Below are positions 1 through 11,189 of a stretch of DNA of 64,000 nucleotides, in pieces. Made by a program: the position numbers and the translations under genes. The notes under the pieces are model-generated. The model saw nothing but the letters and a program-made list of their open reading frames with translations, had not been told where the DNA came from and made no database searches. Location of the stretch: contig NC_134833.1 of NCBI RefSeq assembly GCF_004210375.1, forward strand, positions 139,864,127-139,928,126, read 5' to 3'. Numbering within the stretch: the stretch's first letter is position 1; the number at the start of each line of letters is the position of its first letter. The DNA is from Tachypleus tridentatus. Taxonomy: Eukaryota > Arthropoda > Merostomata > Xiphosura > Limulidae.

Positions 1-365
1 TTCAGACCAAGAAAGAAAATTTTGTAGTGAAATATTTTTTTTTTCCTTGGTCGCTTTATCAAAATAAGATATAACTTAATAACTTAATAAAGTGTTGCAG
101 AATGGCATAATTCTGTTATTTGACTTTGTAGTTGTTGTTTTTTTGTAAAGCTAATTGTACATATTAAGGATTATGACACAATCTAATAATAGATATGCAT
201 TTGCTCTGGGTTATTACAATATATCAAGATCAACATATGGCAAGGAGGCCTCAATAGCAAAGCTTTCTTTGTTGCCAATTTGCCATTTTAGATCATGGGC
301 TGTTATAGGTTGTCAGTACCATGGGGAATGGGTGACAAGGGTTCTGTGATGTGTGCTGTGTTTTA
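1..365. other. unassigned AT-rich DNA
   Basis: I see no gene, SINE or tandem array here. The only open frames are short and have no recognisable motif. Confidence 0.4.
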
Positions 366-473
366 CGTTAAACACAAAGCTGCACAAATACCTGTGCTCT
401 GCCCACTACGGGTATCAAAACCCAGTTTCTAGCGTTGTAAGTCCGCAGACATAGCACTATGTTAATGGGTGGG
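366..473 (-). repeat. SINE-C copy (tRNA-derived)
   Basis: Read on the minus strand this begins with a tRNA-like head: an A-box-like segment, then a B-box-like segment matching GGTTTCGATACCC with changes. It ends in the tail CACAGATAGCCC...GCTTTGTG. It is homologous to the better preserved copies at 63261-63390 and 63935-64000. Several substitutions mark it as old. The family identity rests on comparison within this window. Confidence 0.7.
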
Positions 474-595
474 ACCATTGTGTTGTTAGTCAGATGAGGA
501 ATCAGTTTTATGTAGTAGAAAGCTCAATATCATCTCATAACTAAAGGAAGTCACGTAGGCTGTAGTTATTACTATTAAATAACTTTACTTGCTGG

Positions 596-650
596 TTTTT
601 TGTTAAACTACACATGGACTATCTGTGCTCTGGCTACCGCGGATATCGAA
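596..650 (-). repeat. SINE-C fragment
   Basis: Only the tail and the adjoining part of the body are present, with the tract ATCTGTGCTC on the + strand followed by a degraded B-box region. The tRNA-like head is missing. Confidence 0.5.
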
Positions 651-836
651 TTTTATTTTTTTATAAAAATAAATTTTTATAAAAAAAACTGAGTTACAGG
701 GAGCAGTATTAACGAGCTCTCATCTGTCCTGTTTGAAACGAAGACATTCTATAAAATTACCTAGAACAGTGGTTCTAAACAAATTCTTCTGCGGACAGAA
801 AGCCCAACGGACCACTTACTATTCACGTCTCCACAA

Positions 837-971
837 GGCCCGGCATGACCTGGTGGGTTAAGGCATTCGACTCGTAATCTGGAAGATCAAGAGTTCGAAT
901 CCCCGTCGCACCAAACATGCTCGCCCTTTCAGCCGTGGGGCGTTATAATGTTACGGTCAATCCCACTATTG
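837..971 (+). repeat. SINE-A copy, 3'-truncated
   Basis: It starts with GGCCCGGCATG, followed by A-box (GGTGGGTTAAGGC) and B-box (GAGTTCGAATCCC) like segments and the body motif CATGCTCGCCCTTTCAGCCG. It stops just after TCAATCCCACTATT, so about the last 120 bp of the roughly 270-bp family consensus is absent. Confidence 0.8.
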
Positions 972-1093
972 ATAGCTAGAACAAAATAATGTCGGACACC
1001 CTTATCCATGCTTTGTCGCTATGACAGTATGGAAACTAAATAATCAATAATTTGGAGTAATGCTATATTAAGGTAGAAGATAAGGGGACATTG

Positions 1094-1378
1094 AAATTAA
1101 GACAACAGTCTTACAGACATGTTGACCCCAAAGAGGCACCGTCATAAATTAAGACAACAGTCTCACAAACATGTTGCACCCTAAAGAGGCACCGTCATAA
1201 ATTAAGACAACAGTCTCACAGACATGTTGATCCTAAAGAGGCACCGTCATAAATTAAGACAACAGTCTCACAGACATGTTGATCCTAAAGAGGCACCGTC
1301 ATAAATTAAGACAGCAGTCTCACATACATGTTACACTCCAAAGAGGTACCGTCATAAATTAAGACAACAGTCTCACAG
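1094..1378. repeat. tandem repeat, about 52 bp x 5.4
   Basis: The unit starts AAATTAAGACAACAGTCTCA and contains AAAGAGGCACCGTCAT. Unit starts lie at 1094, 1146, 1199, 1251, 1303 and 1356, a period of 52-53 bp. The central units are nearly identical and the edge units more diverged. No coding frame runs through the array. Confidence 0.9.
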
Positions 1379-2609
1379 AAAAATTCCAGATGATAAACTA
1401 GAGCTGGAAAGACACACATGATGAAACGCCTTTTGATTTGAAATTTTTAAGACAGGAATGATATGAAAAATAAACATTTTGGTAATGTTGCTCAGTTTGC
1501 CCTGGAAATGTTAACACTATTAATTTCAAATGCCAGTGTGAAAAACAAACAAACAAACTGTAATCACAGTAACTAACAATGACAACAAAACAAAGAAATC
1601 CTCTTCAGATCATAGCACTAGAAACCTGCTGCACGAAAAAGAAAGTGCAATAGAAGATACAGGACTATAAGAGATTTAATCCAATACAACAAGTGTTGCA
1701 GAAGTTGACTTGAAACACACACGATGTTCCAAAGCATCAGAAACTACTTGAATATCTTTATTAAATAAATAAGAGATAAAATAACGCATTTGATTCCTTT
1801 GCAGCATCCCAGTTATATAATAGGTATAAGGCACAATATTCACTTTCTATATATGTATATTAATAAGGGTTAAGTTAAAAGTATATTTTTTACGTATGTA
1901 AGTTGATTTATTAAAAACTCATTTTCCCTTTTAAATCCCACAATAAAGTTCACTCGGACACTAATAAAAGTTGGTAACTTAACCACTACAAACCGTGCAC
2001 TTCAAATGACAATTTAAGTCGTCTTTTCCAGACATCCTTTTGCCAACACCCTTTTCTCTGGAGAAGTATCCACTGTTGCTATAAAGGATAACTTTTATGA
2101 CAGTAAGGAACTAATATTTTTTTCAGATACTTTCCTGGTTGTTGTGTCTCTGACATGTAGAACAGTGAAAGTTGTTGTTTATGCCTACGACTTGGAGGTT
2201 TATACTATCGTATCAAACATATTGTTAACGTGAACGTGCTTTGTAGCCTGTATGAGAAAAACCTATACAATGGAAAGGTGAAGTGAAGAAGTGTCATTGG
2301 CCACTGTTCATTTCTTCACATTATATAGCCGCACAATAGCAGACATAATAAATGAACTTCGACTTCGAAATTAAACAATTTTCAAAATACGAGACTTATT
2401 TATTGTGTTATAAGATTTTTTTTGAAAACTGTTTAGAGTAACCAATCTGAATAAATTGATTTTTAAGTTTATTTTATAACTTATCTACTATATTCTTTTT
2501 TCGATTAGTCTATTTTATAATATTTTTCTATCCAACTAGCATACAATTTTGTATATGTTGACAAAATCTTTTTCCATGGTGTTTGCTCATCTAGTAAAAC
2601 GATGAACGA
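1379..2609. other. unassigned AT-rich DNA
   Basis: I recognise no gene or repeat family in this stretch. It carries AT-rich low-complexity DNA with a few homopolymer runs. Confidence 0.4.
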
Positions 2610-2622
2610 ATAAACTTGTTCA

Positions 2623-2893
2623 TTGTTTGTTTGTTTGTTTTTTAATTTCGCACAAAGCTACTCGAGGGCTATCTGTGCTAGCCGTCCCTAATTTAGCAGT
2701 GTAAGACTAGAGGAAAGGCAGCTAGTCATCACCACCCACCGCCAACTCTTGGGCTACTCTTTTACCAACGAATAGTGGGATTGACTTGGCCCCCACGGCT
2801 GAAAGGGTGAGCATGTTTGGCGCGACGGGGATGCGAACCCGCGACCCTCAGATTACGAGTCGCACGCCTTAACACGCTTGGCCATGCCGGGCC
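2623..2893 (-). repeat. SINE-A, full length, with 13-bp TSD
   Basis: A complete minus-strand SINE-A: the (TTTG)n tail at 2623, the tail core, the body and the tRNA-like head ending in GGGCC at 2893. It is flanked by the 13-bp duplication ATAAACTTGTTCA at 2610-2622 and 2894-2906, which defines the insertion precisely. A short internal deletion follows GGGATTGAC. It abuts the Tc1-like element that starts at 2916. Confidence 0.9.
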
Positions 2894-2915
2894 ATAAACT
2901 TGTTCAAATAACATA

Positions 2916-4175
2916 CACTGCTGGCCAAAATCTAAAGAACAATGAACTAAAAGAAAAAATGTGCATTTTGCGTTGTTAGACTCAAACAATTATTTGAGTA
3001 GATCTTCGAAAGATGAATACAAGAAAAGAAAAAATATAAAACTTTTTTTAGCATTTAATAGGGAAAATGTGAACACTATGAAATTAGCTTAAATACTAGC
3101 TGGTCGAAAGTTTAAGACCATACCAAAAGAAGTCCTAAACAAGTAGGAAATGCCCAACAAGAGGTCTCAGTAGTGAGTTGCACAGCCGTCATTGCAAATA
3201 ACTGCAAACATTCGCTTTGGCATGGTCGATATAAGCGTCCATTTCTATCGACTTCCCTTGCCATCCACCCCCAAACATTTTCAATGGGATTCAGTTCGGG
3301 CGAAAACTTTGGATGGTCCAAAAGAATCACGTTATTCGCCATGAAAAAGTCCTATGTCCTGCGGGCATTGTGGATTGCAGCATCGTCCTGCTGAAATATC
3401 CAGTCATTTCCACACAAGCGAGGCATTCAGTCAATAAGGATGCTCTCCAACATGTCAATGTAGTCAGCTGCTGTTTGACGCCCCTGTATAACCTGAAGCT
3501 TCAATGTTCCATGGAAGGAGAAAGAACCCCAGATCATGATGAAACCTCCTCCACTGTGTCGTGTAGAAAATGTCTCCGATGGGATATCCTTATCGTGCCA
3601 GTAACGTTGGAAGTCATCTGAACAATCCAGGTTAAATTTCTTCTCCTCAGAGAACAAAACCTTCGTCCAATTTTCTACGTCCCATGTTTGGTGCTCTTCT
3701 CAGCAACGTTTAACCGAGCTGTTTCGTGGTGTGGAAGGAGGCGTGGCCTTTGAAGATGTTTATGGTTTTTAAAGCCTTTCTCTCGTAGATGCCGTCTTAT
3801 TGTCCTTGAGCTGCATTCTGCATCTGTAAGGGCCCTAATCTGGTTCGACGATCGGCTGGTGTCTTGCTGGACAACACGTCGAATCCTGCTGCTCAACGCC
3901 AGCGACATTTTCTTGGGCCGACCACTTGAAATTCTCGTTCCGTATCCATCAGGGTCTTTTAAGAAATTTGCAAGAGCAGTTTTACTACGCCCAATCTCAC
4001 CAGGCTAATTTCGTAGTGTTCACATTTTCCCTGTTAAATGCTAAAAAGTTTTTTTTATTTTCCCTTTTCTTATTGTCATCTTTCGAAGTTCTACTCAAAT
4101 AAGTGGTTGAGTGTAACAACGCAAAATGCATATTTTTCTTTATGTTCATTGGTCTTAAGATTTTGGCAAGCAGTA
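2916..4175 (-). mobile_element. Tc1-like DNA transposon (decayed)
   Basis: A 1260-bp element flanked by TA dinucleotides (2914-2915 and 4176-4177). The left end reads CACTGCTGGCCAAAATCTAA and the right end, reversed, TACTGCTTGCCAAAATCTTA. The two ends stay similar inward for about 175 bp: both contain GGGAAAATGTGAACACTA followed by GAAATTAGC near 3060-3090 and 4000-4035. The transposase remnant is on the minus strand. Element length, TA target and a DDE transposase identify the Tc1/mariner superfamily. Confidence 0.92.
3112..4005 (-). pseudogene. Tc1-like transposase pseudogene
   Basis: The remnant of a cut-and-paste DDE transposase, which in life would bind the element ends and catalyse excision and reinsertion at TA. 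In order I see a GRPKK motif followed by the second helix-turn-helix region (about 3675-3920), then the catalytic domain with QQDDAAIHNA and SPELNPIENVW, the D34E signature. The first acidic residue, normally D in a W/F-S-D-E context, is E (FSEEKKF, codon 3646-3648). Breaks: a frameshift between about 3657 and 3690, a stop at 3427-3429 and another before 3342. The first helix-turn-helix and the start codon are not recognisable. It cannot encode an active enzyme. Confidence 0.9.
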
Positions 4176-4287
4176 TATTTGTGTCATATCCTTACCGTTG
4201 TTGTTATTGCATTTCGTCCGTTTATTAACCTGGGACACTCTTAAAATATGGAATTTTTCTTGATTCTCATGTATCAATATTGAATAG

Positions 4288-4357
4288 TGTGTGTGTGTGT
4301 TTTCTTATAACAAAGCCACATTAGGCTATCTGCTGAATCCACCAAGGGGAATCGAAC
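4288..4357 (-). repeat. SINE-B, 5'-truncated, with 9-bp TSD
   Basis: Read on the minus strand this is the B-box end and tail of SINE-B (GGCTTTGTTATAAGAAAAC). The A-box half is missing. The duplication ATTGAATAG flanks it at 4279-4287 and 4358-4366, so it probably inserted already 5'-truncated, as expected for target-primed reverse transcription. Confidence 0.75.
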
Positions 4358-4366
4358 ATTGAATAG

Positions 4367-4862
4367 AGAGAGTGCTGAATGAAAAAGTGGGATTATTTAG
4401 TTTGACTTTCGAGTGCCACCAGAGAGATACAGACTCTGTCAAAAATCAAGGAGGTGATCCTAAATATTTTCTTCTTATGTTGTTGCAGAACACAAAATTC
4501 CCTTTTATAGATAATAATTAGTTATTTAATACACTGTAAAATATACTATGATGTTTCAACTGCCTTAACACACAGTCTAACTCAGACTCAATATCTGTGT
4601 ATCTTGCTTTGCGTTTTATGTATTCTCTTCTTTCAAGATTTTATTGGTATGTAGTGAAAAATAGTTAACTTGAGACTGAAAGAGGATATATAAGAAATTA
4701 TTCACCATGCATTGGTTTCAAGGCAGATATTACATTTAACTATAATTGCGTTAAAAATGTGTAAGCGTAGTTGGCTCTTTGCAATTAATTAATGTACAAA
4801 TATTTTTTATTATTTTAGATTTAATGCTAATTACTAGTATAATTACTGTAATTATTCATGTA
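4367..4862. other. unassigned AT-rich DNA
   Basis: No gene, array or SINE recognised. Confidence 0.4.
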
Positions 4863-5759
4863 TTAGGTTGTCCAGAATTCTCACGATGACATCTAGAAGC
4901 CGAATATTGAGTAACTTATCGTTGGTTGGTTGGTTTAATTTCAACGTTTGTCGCTTACAAGGTGTCTTAACTGTTTGTTGTTTCAACTCTACTCATAGTA
5001 AGTTTTGCAACCCCAAGGCAGCATGGACACAAGGACTTTCGTCTGCTGTTCCTCTATTACTTCAAACTTGGACGAAAAGCTACTGAAACTACATAAAACA
5101 TCAGCCAGACAATCGGCCATGAATCTGATACTGAATGTACATTTCAGCATTGGCTCCAAAGGTTTTGACATAGAGATGAAAGTCTTGAAGACCACGAAAG
5201 TCGTGGAAGGAAGCCATCCTTGGATGAAAATACATTAATGGAAGCAGTTGAGACAGACCTTCGCACAACAGTACATAAGCTTGCAGAGAAGCAAGACACA
5301 AGCAAGTGAAGCATTGCCAACCATCTGAGCGCGATTGGAAAGACGAAAAGGTTTGATAAGTGGGTTCCGCATGAGCTGATTGAAGATCAACAAAATCGGC
5401 GTTATGAGACTTATCAAGGATGACGCTTCAAATGTTAAACGAATTGGGAATCGAGATATTGCCTCATCCACTTTATTTCCCAGACCTTTCTTCTACATTT
5501 TTTTTTCAAGCACTTTGACAACTTTTTGAATAATAAACGCTTTCAAAACCAGGCAGCTGCAGAGGATGTTTTCAGGGAATTTATTGACCATAGAAACTCT
5601 GATTTCTACAACAGGGGCATAAACAGCACTGTTGCACGTTGGCAAAAGTGTGTTGAAGCAAATGGTGCTTACTTCGATAAAAGCATGTTTTACAACACTG
5701 GTTTATAGTTTTCCAAACTCCACAATTCAAAAAACTACATTTGTTTCTGGACAACCTAA
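4863..5759 (+). mobile_element. mariner element with internal deletion
   Basis: An 897-bp element flanked by TA (4861-4862 and 5760-5761). The terminal inverted repeats begin TTAGGTTGTCCAGAA at the left and, reversed, at the right; the match then decays. Full mariners are about 1.3 kb, so roughly 400 bp are missing. The internal sequence reads as mariner transposase on the + strand. Confidence 0.92.
5000..5708 (+). pseudogene. mariner transposase pseudogene, catalytic core deleted
   Basis: The N-terminal DNA-binding region is recognisable at about 5020-5310. It is followed by the mariner linker motif WVPHELIEDQQNRR (about 5362-5403) after a GK-x-K-x-x-DKW context. The sequence then jumps to a HPLYFPDL stretch (about 5466-5490) near the third catalytic aspartate region, and to the C-terminal motifs FYNRGI and RWQKCVEANGAYFD (about 5604-5680). 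The segment with the first two catalytic aspartates is gone, and stops and frame changes interrupt the rest. It is a dead, non-autonomous copy. Confidence 0.9.
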
Positions 5760-6039
5760 TAATTATTTGGGATTGTGTACTTATTCTCGTAGTATTATTA
5801 TTAATGTACCATAATTTCAAATTTGAATTATCATTTATAGGCAAGTGACTAATAACTACGATATTTTAGTTTGTGTTATTTGTGCATTTGGTCCTTTTTG
5901 GGGGTACTTTTATATTGCAAATACTTACTTAAAGTGTTGGGTACAGGCACTTTATTATTCTATTTTCAAACATATTTGTTTTTTTGTTTTTTTACCTAAA
6001 TTCGTGTAACCTGAAGTTGTAGTATAACTTAACGTTGTG

Positions 6040-6121
6040 AGTAATATTTCAGGTGTAGCGCTGCGAATGCGCAGAGACGTCATTCAAAATTAGGCTAAAG
6101 TTTCTATCCTTTGACGTTATC
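6040..6121 (+). promoter_or_regulatory. putative promoter (NRF1-like and CRE-like motifs)
   Basis: In an otherwise AT-rich region, GCGCTGCGAATGCGCAGAGACGTCATT carries a partial NRF1-like palindrome (TGCGCA half-sites) directly beside a CRE-like ACGTCA. These are frequent in TATA-less housekeeping promoters. The site lies just upstream of an ATG and close to the left edge of the CpG-poor domain. No expression evidence is available, so this is inference. Confidence 0.35.
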
Positions 6122-6165
6122 GATGCCTAATTCTCCAAGAAGAAAAATTCTTCCGGAGAAATTTC
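6122..6165 (+). CDS. candidate first coding exon (unidentified gene)
   Basis: An ATG at 6122 opens a 15-codon frame (MPNSPRRKILPEKFL) with a stop at 6167-6169. A possible GTGAAT splice donor sits at 6166, which would end the exon in phase 2. The peptide is basic and not recognised. The case rests on the upstream promoter-like motifs and the adjacent CpG boundary. The donor is weak and the exon may be untranslated or spurious. Confidence 0.25.
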
Positions 6166-6169
6166 TGTG

Positions 6170-6931
6170 AATTACAAAATGCTTTATGATCGATTATTAT
6201 AAAGTATCGTGTCACGTACTGCCAGAGTGATATTTTTATACTGTTAGTGTTAGTCAAACACATATTTTAAATGGAATCAGTAGTTAGTTACATGGATTTT
6301 TAAAGTATGAAAATGAACATTTCATAATAGAATAATAACCTATTTTTTATTTGACAGATTAGGTAAATTATATACAGTGCTGCCGCAAACCCTGTGTGAG
6401 TGAAACCTGTACCTGAAAATTGAAATTTCTTTTTATAATTCATATGCTCTTTCAAAGCCAGAAGTATCGGGAATATAATTATAAGGTTTTTTTGCGGCTT
6501 ATGCATAGCTTAGAGGTGACAACGAGCCGAGAATTTCTAAAAGTTTCATGATGGCTGCATTCCTATATAAATACATTTTTTCACTTTTCATGTGTTTTGT
6601 TTTTAAAGTAAATGTTCGTATTTGTGCTGCACAAAAACATGGGAAAGAACAAAAATGTTTTTTTTTTGTGATTTTGTTCTTATTGTACTTGATTTTCGTA
6701 ACGAATATATGAAGATAATTTCAGTTGTAGTTATTTGTGCACTCACAAATACTGTTTTCACATGCAAAGCAGTAACATCAGTCGCTAATTCTCTTTTTTG
6801 TTACTTTTGAAAATTTTCTGTGAAAATGTTATTTGCAATCAATCTGTATTTAATATATTACTAGATGCTTTTTAAAAACATCTTAATATTTAAAGTTTAA
6901 ACAAAAAATTCAACATTCTTCTCATTTTTTT
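6170..6931. other. unassigned DNA, possible first intron
   Basis: No exon or repeat identified. CpG dinucleotides are still present here up to about 6.78 kb and become scarce beyond. Confidence 0.3.
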
Positions 6932-7177
6932 CAAGGCCTGGTGGTTAGGGCACTCAGCTCTTAACCTATAGGTTGCATGTTTGAATCAATATTACTGAAC
7001 ATGCTTGCTCTTTCAGATGTGGTGATGTTATAATTGCCATTCCTGTTGTTCATTGGTAAAAGGAGTTACCCAAGAATTGATGGTGTTGAGTAGCTGGCTT
7101 CCCTCTAGTATATCACTGTTAAATTAGGAACAAGTAGCCCTGAGTAGTTTTGTGTGAAATTCAAAAGTAAACAAACA
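6932..7177 (+). repeat. SINE-A, old CpG-decayed copy
   Basis: Near full length, from AAGGCCTGGTGGTTAGGGC to the AAATTCAAAAGTAAACAAAC tail. Consensus CpGs have become TG or CA, for example TTCATTGG for TTCGTTGG and TTTGTGTG for TTTGTGCG. The B box is degraded. Confidence 0.75.
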
Positions 7178-10100
7178 TTTTTGCAAGATCATGTAAATAG
7201 GTGCAAAGTAATTGGCTACTGAATGTATAAATTTGGTCGAAAGAAACTATCTTTTGTATTCTCTGAAATTATAATTTCTCATCAGTTTTTATTCTCCTGA
7301 AACTTGAACTATCAATAACTTTCTTTAATATTTACTTTCAGCAAGAAACTTGTTCAGAACATGTCTTTCTTCATGTTATAAAGCATACTGTTTCTTACAT
7401 TTGTTTATTACTTATTATCAGTTTCATTACCTAGAGCATTAAGAGTGAAATAGTATGTATAGGACTCTTTATCACCATGTAAAGGATTGCTTTGTAGTTG
7501 TGTGCTGTTCATGGCTATTTGTACTCACAGTATGTGTATCCACATTCCACTGCATGATCTGACTAAATCATCCTGTTATCTCTGTTGCTGCTGGTTATGG
7601 TCCTATTAGCTTTGGCTTTATTTTGTTGTCTGGTACTTCACATCTATAATTGGTAGAAGTATGAATGTTATAAATTACAGTTTTTGCATGCTTTCATGTT
7701 CTTGCCTAATAAGTGAACCTAAGTTGTCTTCTGTTGGAGGAAAGTTTTCTATATATACCTTTTCTTGCCTGTGGCCTTTTCATTGTGTACTAAAGGAAGT
7801 ACACTCCATTTCACAGTATAGTGTATTGAGGGAAGTACACTTCAGTTTTCCTTGGATAAAACTGAAAGTAACTTAAATGTATAGATATGCACTTATCATT
7901 CATGAGCATCTAAACAAAATGTGACATGTGAATGGAGCACAAAGTGTTATCTAAGCCTCTAATATCAATTGATTTTTATGTCTTTCCATTCTTCAAATCA
8001 GAGGTATATTCAGGTCACACAATTCTTGTCGAGTAACATAGTATTGATGATAAGTGTTATGCCACAAGGATGCTATTCTTTAATGATAATGAACATCCTA
8101 CTATAATTTGAGAGAAGTTTGTTTCTCCTTCAACTTTTCATAGATTTTTATATTTGATAACAATATAGTTTAATCAGCTGGGAATGATTCAGAAGGAGCT
8201 ATTTATCTTTTATAATGTATATATTTCATAGCTCCAGTGATGGCTATATATATCAGTCTGTGGAGATGGCTACTAAGTGGTGCTGATTAAATTTTTTCAG
8301 TTTCTTCTCATCACATTGGGTATACACACAGTCTAGTATATGGACTTTCAATCATTACTGGCATATTTAGGATAAAAATGTAAAAAAACCTATATCTGTA
8401 ACTGGTGAACATTAATTCTTCATTTGCATTTTGTTTTCATTAAATGAGATGTTTTCAAGTTACATGTTACTTATTGCTTTTCAATAACAGAACTGAAATA
8501 TAAAATATAACTTTTATAAACCCCTTCCATGCAATTCACAGCTACTTCTGCTAGTAAATTAAATTCTCAAGTTGTAAAGCATAATTTATATAGCACTTAA
8601 TGCATTAATGAATATTTAATATGGCTTTATTTACATTTGAAAATTTGTGCCTAATATTGACATTGATTGTTATTTGAACCAGTTTGTTTCAGCAAATTTC
8701 ATCAGCCCCAGTTCTTTCTTCTTAATTGCTTAGTGTTAGCTTGTTAAATGGACATCTGAAATATTTGTAATTTAAACATTTCAATATGCTTTTAGTTTTA
8801 AAATTCCCTCAAAACAATGAGTGTTTTCACTACTGAGTTGGTCTCTTTCTCTGTCACATGTATGATTTAAAGTATAATAATCAAAATGTATCATTATGCA
8901 CTTACTGTAATTTGAGGTTATTTAACAAATATTTGTTCTACTTACCAATTAATATGAGCCATTTTTGGAAAACAAGAGATGATTTAATTTTTCAAGGTTA
9001 TTCTTGCACATCTATCACCCTGAGAAAAGAAAAGTAAACATTTAAACCAATCCTTAATTTCTCCAGATTTCATTAATTTAAGTCATAAATTCCTGTAAAG
9101 TGGTGGTCTCCACTACTGCTGATGGTAACTGGAGTTTAGCCTGTCCTTTCAAAATCAAGTTTGTCACCTCATCCTGTCAGAGTGTAGTATTAAACAAAAT
9201 TGGAAGTTTTTATGCCACTGATCACTTGGATAATCTTATAAGCTTCAGTAAGACCACTTCATATCCTTCTTTTATCAAGAGAATATCTATTCTTGCATGA
9301 TAACCCTTTCAGTCATGGAGTCATCTTAGTAGTGCTCTTACTGAATCCTCTCCAATAACTTAACCTTCTTTGTAAGATCAAAACTGTACTTGATATTTCA
9401 ATTTACATCCAAGGAATTAATGTATGTGATTCAAATAAGTTTCAATATTTTCCATGGAATACTCATGGTCAGATATATTGCTAATATATTCTCTTGTAAA
9501 AAATAGAAGAAAACATTTGACTATCTTGTAATTTTCAATAAAATCCTTACCACCAGTAAGAGTATAATCCACATTTTAACATTTTTATTACCTTTTCCAT
9601 ACCTACAAATATTGTTGCCATTATTTTAGCATTATGAATTGAAACTGATAAGCACTTCCAAATATTCTGTTTTTTGTGTTAAGTAAATCTAGCTTCAATA
9701 TAGTTTTGAAAATCTTCTTTATTTATCAGTTTAAACATACTAAACTTATAGAATTTAACTTAATTTTTTTCATTACGTTTTTACTAAAACAAGTCTTGTG
9801 ATCAATTCTGTTATCATTTAATGTTGGTTTTTTTTTTACATACATACACAACTTATAATTATTGAATTAAGAATTTGTGCTTTATGCCCTTAAAATTTGT
9901 TTTATAAAACTTTAGCAACTTAAACTTGTTTATTTTTATCTCAACATCTATAACAATATCAAACCTAATTATGCAATGAACACTCTTCTCCAAACATTTC
10001 CCAACTTCAACTGTTGCAACTTTATCCTAATTAGTTATTAAAATAATTTTGAGGTAAAGGAACAATTTTCAGAAAATAAAAGTTTAGAAATAGTTTGAAT

Positions 10101-10895
10101 GGATAGCGGGAGAAAATTCATTACAGATACCCACTTTATTTAGTGGTTAATATTCAGCTAAACTGACTCCTTTTCTTATTCAAAAACCCTTCTGAATCAC
10201 TTGAAAAGTCTTTCTCCTCTCACTGTTTGACTCCTTACATTCCCAATCACTGTGTTTCCCAGAGTGATTACATCACTGTTCTTATTAGTAACTATCATGG
10301 TCTTGTTATACAATTTCTTCTTGATGTCATATGTCTGATAAGTGGCATATAACATTTTCCATCCTTGAAACCCCTTATTTTAACCCATACAGGTTCAGTT
10401 TCATAACTACCATAATATTTATGGTTTAATTCCTAGCAAGGTGCAGTTTGTCTGCAGTATAAAAAGCCTCCCCTCACACACTCGCTTTAAAAATGCCTAT
10501 CATTATTAAATAGCTTATGACCTGAAATGTAAAATAATTTTAATTATTAGTGTGTTCTGTACCTAATAAAATGTTGGTAATTCCCATTATGTTGTATAAT
10601 AATACTTCTCTATTTTATTTAGAACCTGAACTCAACCATTTTGTTCTCAACAGTAGAATAACAACAAGTTAATTTATCTGCGTTGATCATTACAATTATT
10701 ATTTACTTTAAAATACTTTTCTGTTCTCCATGTTGCTATAGCTATCTCACCAGTTTGTTTATTTCTAGTTCTACGACCTCTGATCATTGCTCAAGTTTAG
10801 TGTAAATTATTTTTAATTAATATATATATATGTATTTACGTATATGACAGGTTTTGTGCTAAATTAGTGTAATTTTATCACGTTTTATATTTTAG
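7178..10895. other. long AT-rich stretch, probably intronic
   Basis: I find no recognisable gene or element. From about 8030 to 9774 I see no CpG dinucleotide at all. Short open frames (for example 7661-7876, 9100-9300) have no motif and look random. Confidence 0.35.
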
Positions 10896-10934
10896 TCTTA
10901 TTGTGAAATTATGATTTTAAACTTGTCAGAGAAG
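10896..10934 (+). CDS. candidate internal exon (unidentified gene)
   Basis: An acceptor (TATATTTTAG) and a donor (AAG|GTAAAT) bracket 39 nt open only in frame 0, reading SYCEIMILNLSEK. A 180-bp intron would join it in the same phase to the exon at 11115. The peptide is unidentified; the support is splice signals plus phase agreement. Confidence 0.3.
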
Positions 10935-11114
10935 GTAAATTATAAGAGAATGTGATATTTGATTTTTTAAAAGAAGAATGGATTATGTAGTTTATATATA
11001 AACATTATAGCATAAAAAATACTAGTAAACCAAATGTTTAAATTTTATATGATGACAGATGTCATGATAGGGCAAAGATTCATAGTGTTTTCTATACATA
11101 ATTTACTTTTTTAG

Positions 11115-11189
11115 GTAACACCAACTATAGAACTTGTTGGACTTGGTAAATTTTCAGTTGAACCAGAAAGAGATACAGGAATGAAATGA
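11115..11189 (+). CDS. candidate terminal exon (unidentified gene)
   Basis: After a pyrimidine-rich acceptor (TTTACTTTTTTAG) the frame reads VTPTIELVGLGKFSVEPERD then TGMK and a TGA stop. The amino-acid mix looks protein-like, unlike the leucine/phenylalanine/serine-rich noise elsewhere. No GT donor lies before the stop, so it would be a last exon, perhaps an alternative one relative to 16934-17071. Function unknown. Confidence 0.35.
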   Translation, partial: VTPTIELVGLGKFSVEPERDTGMK

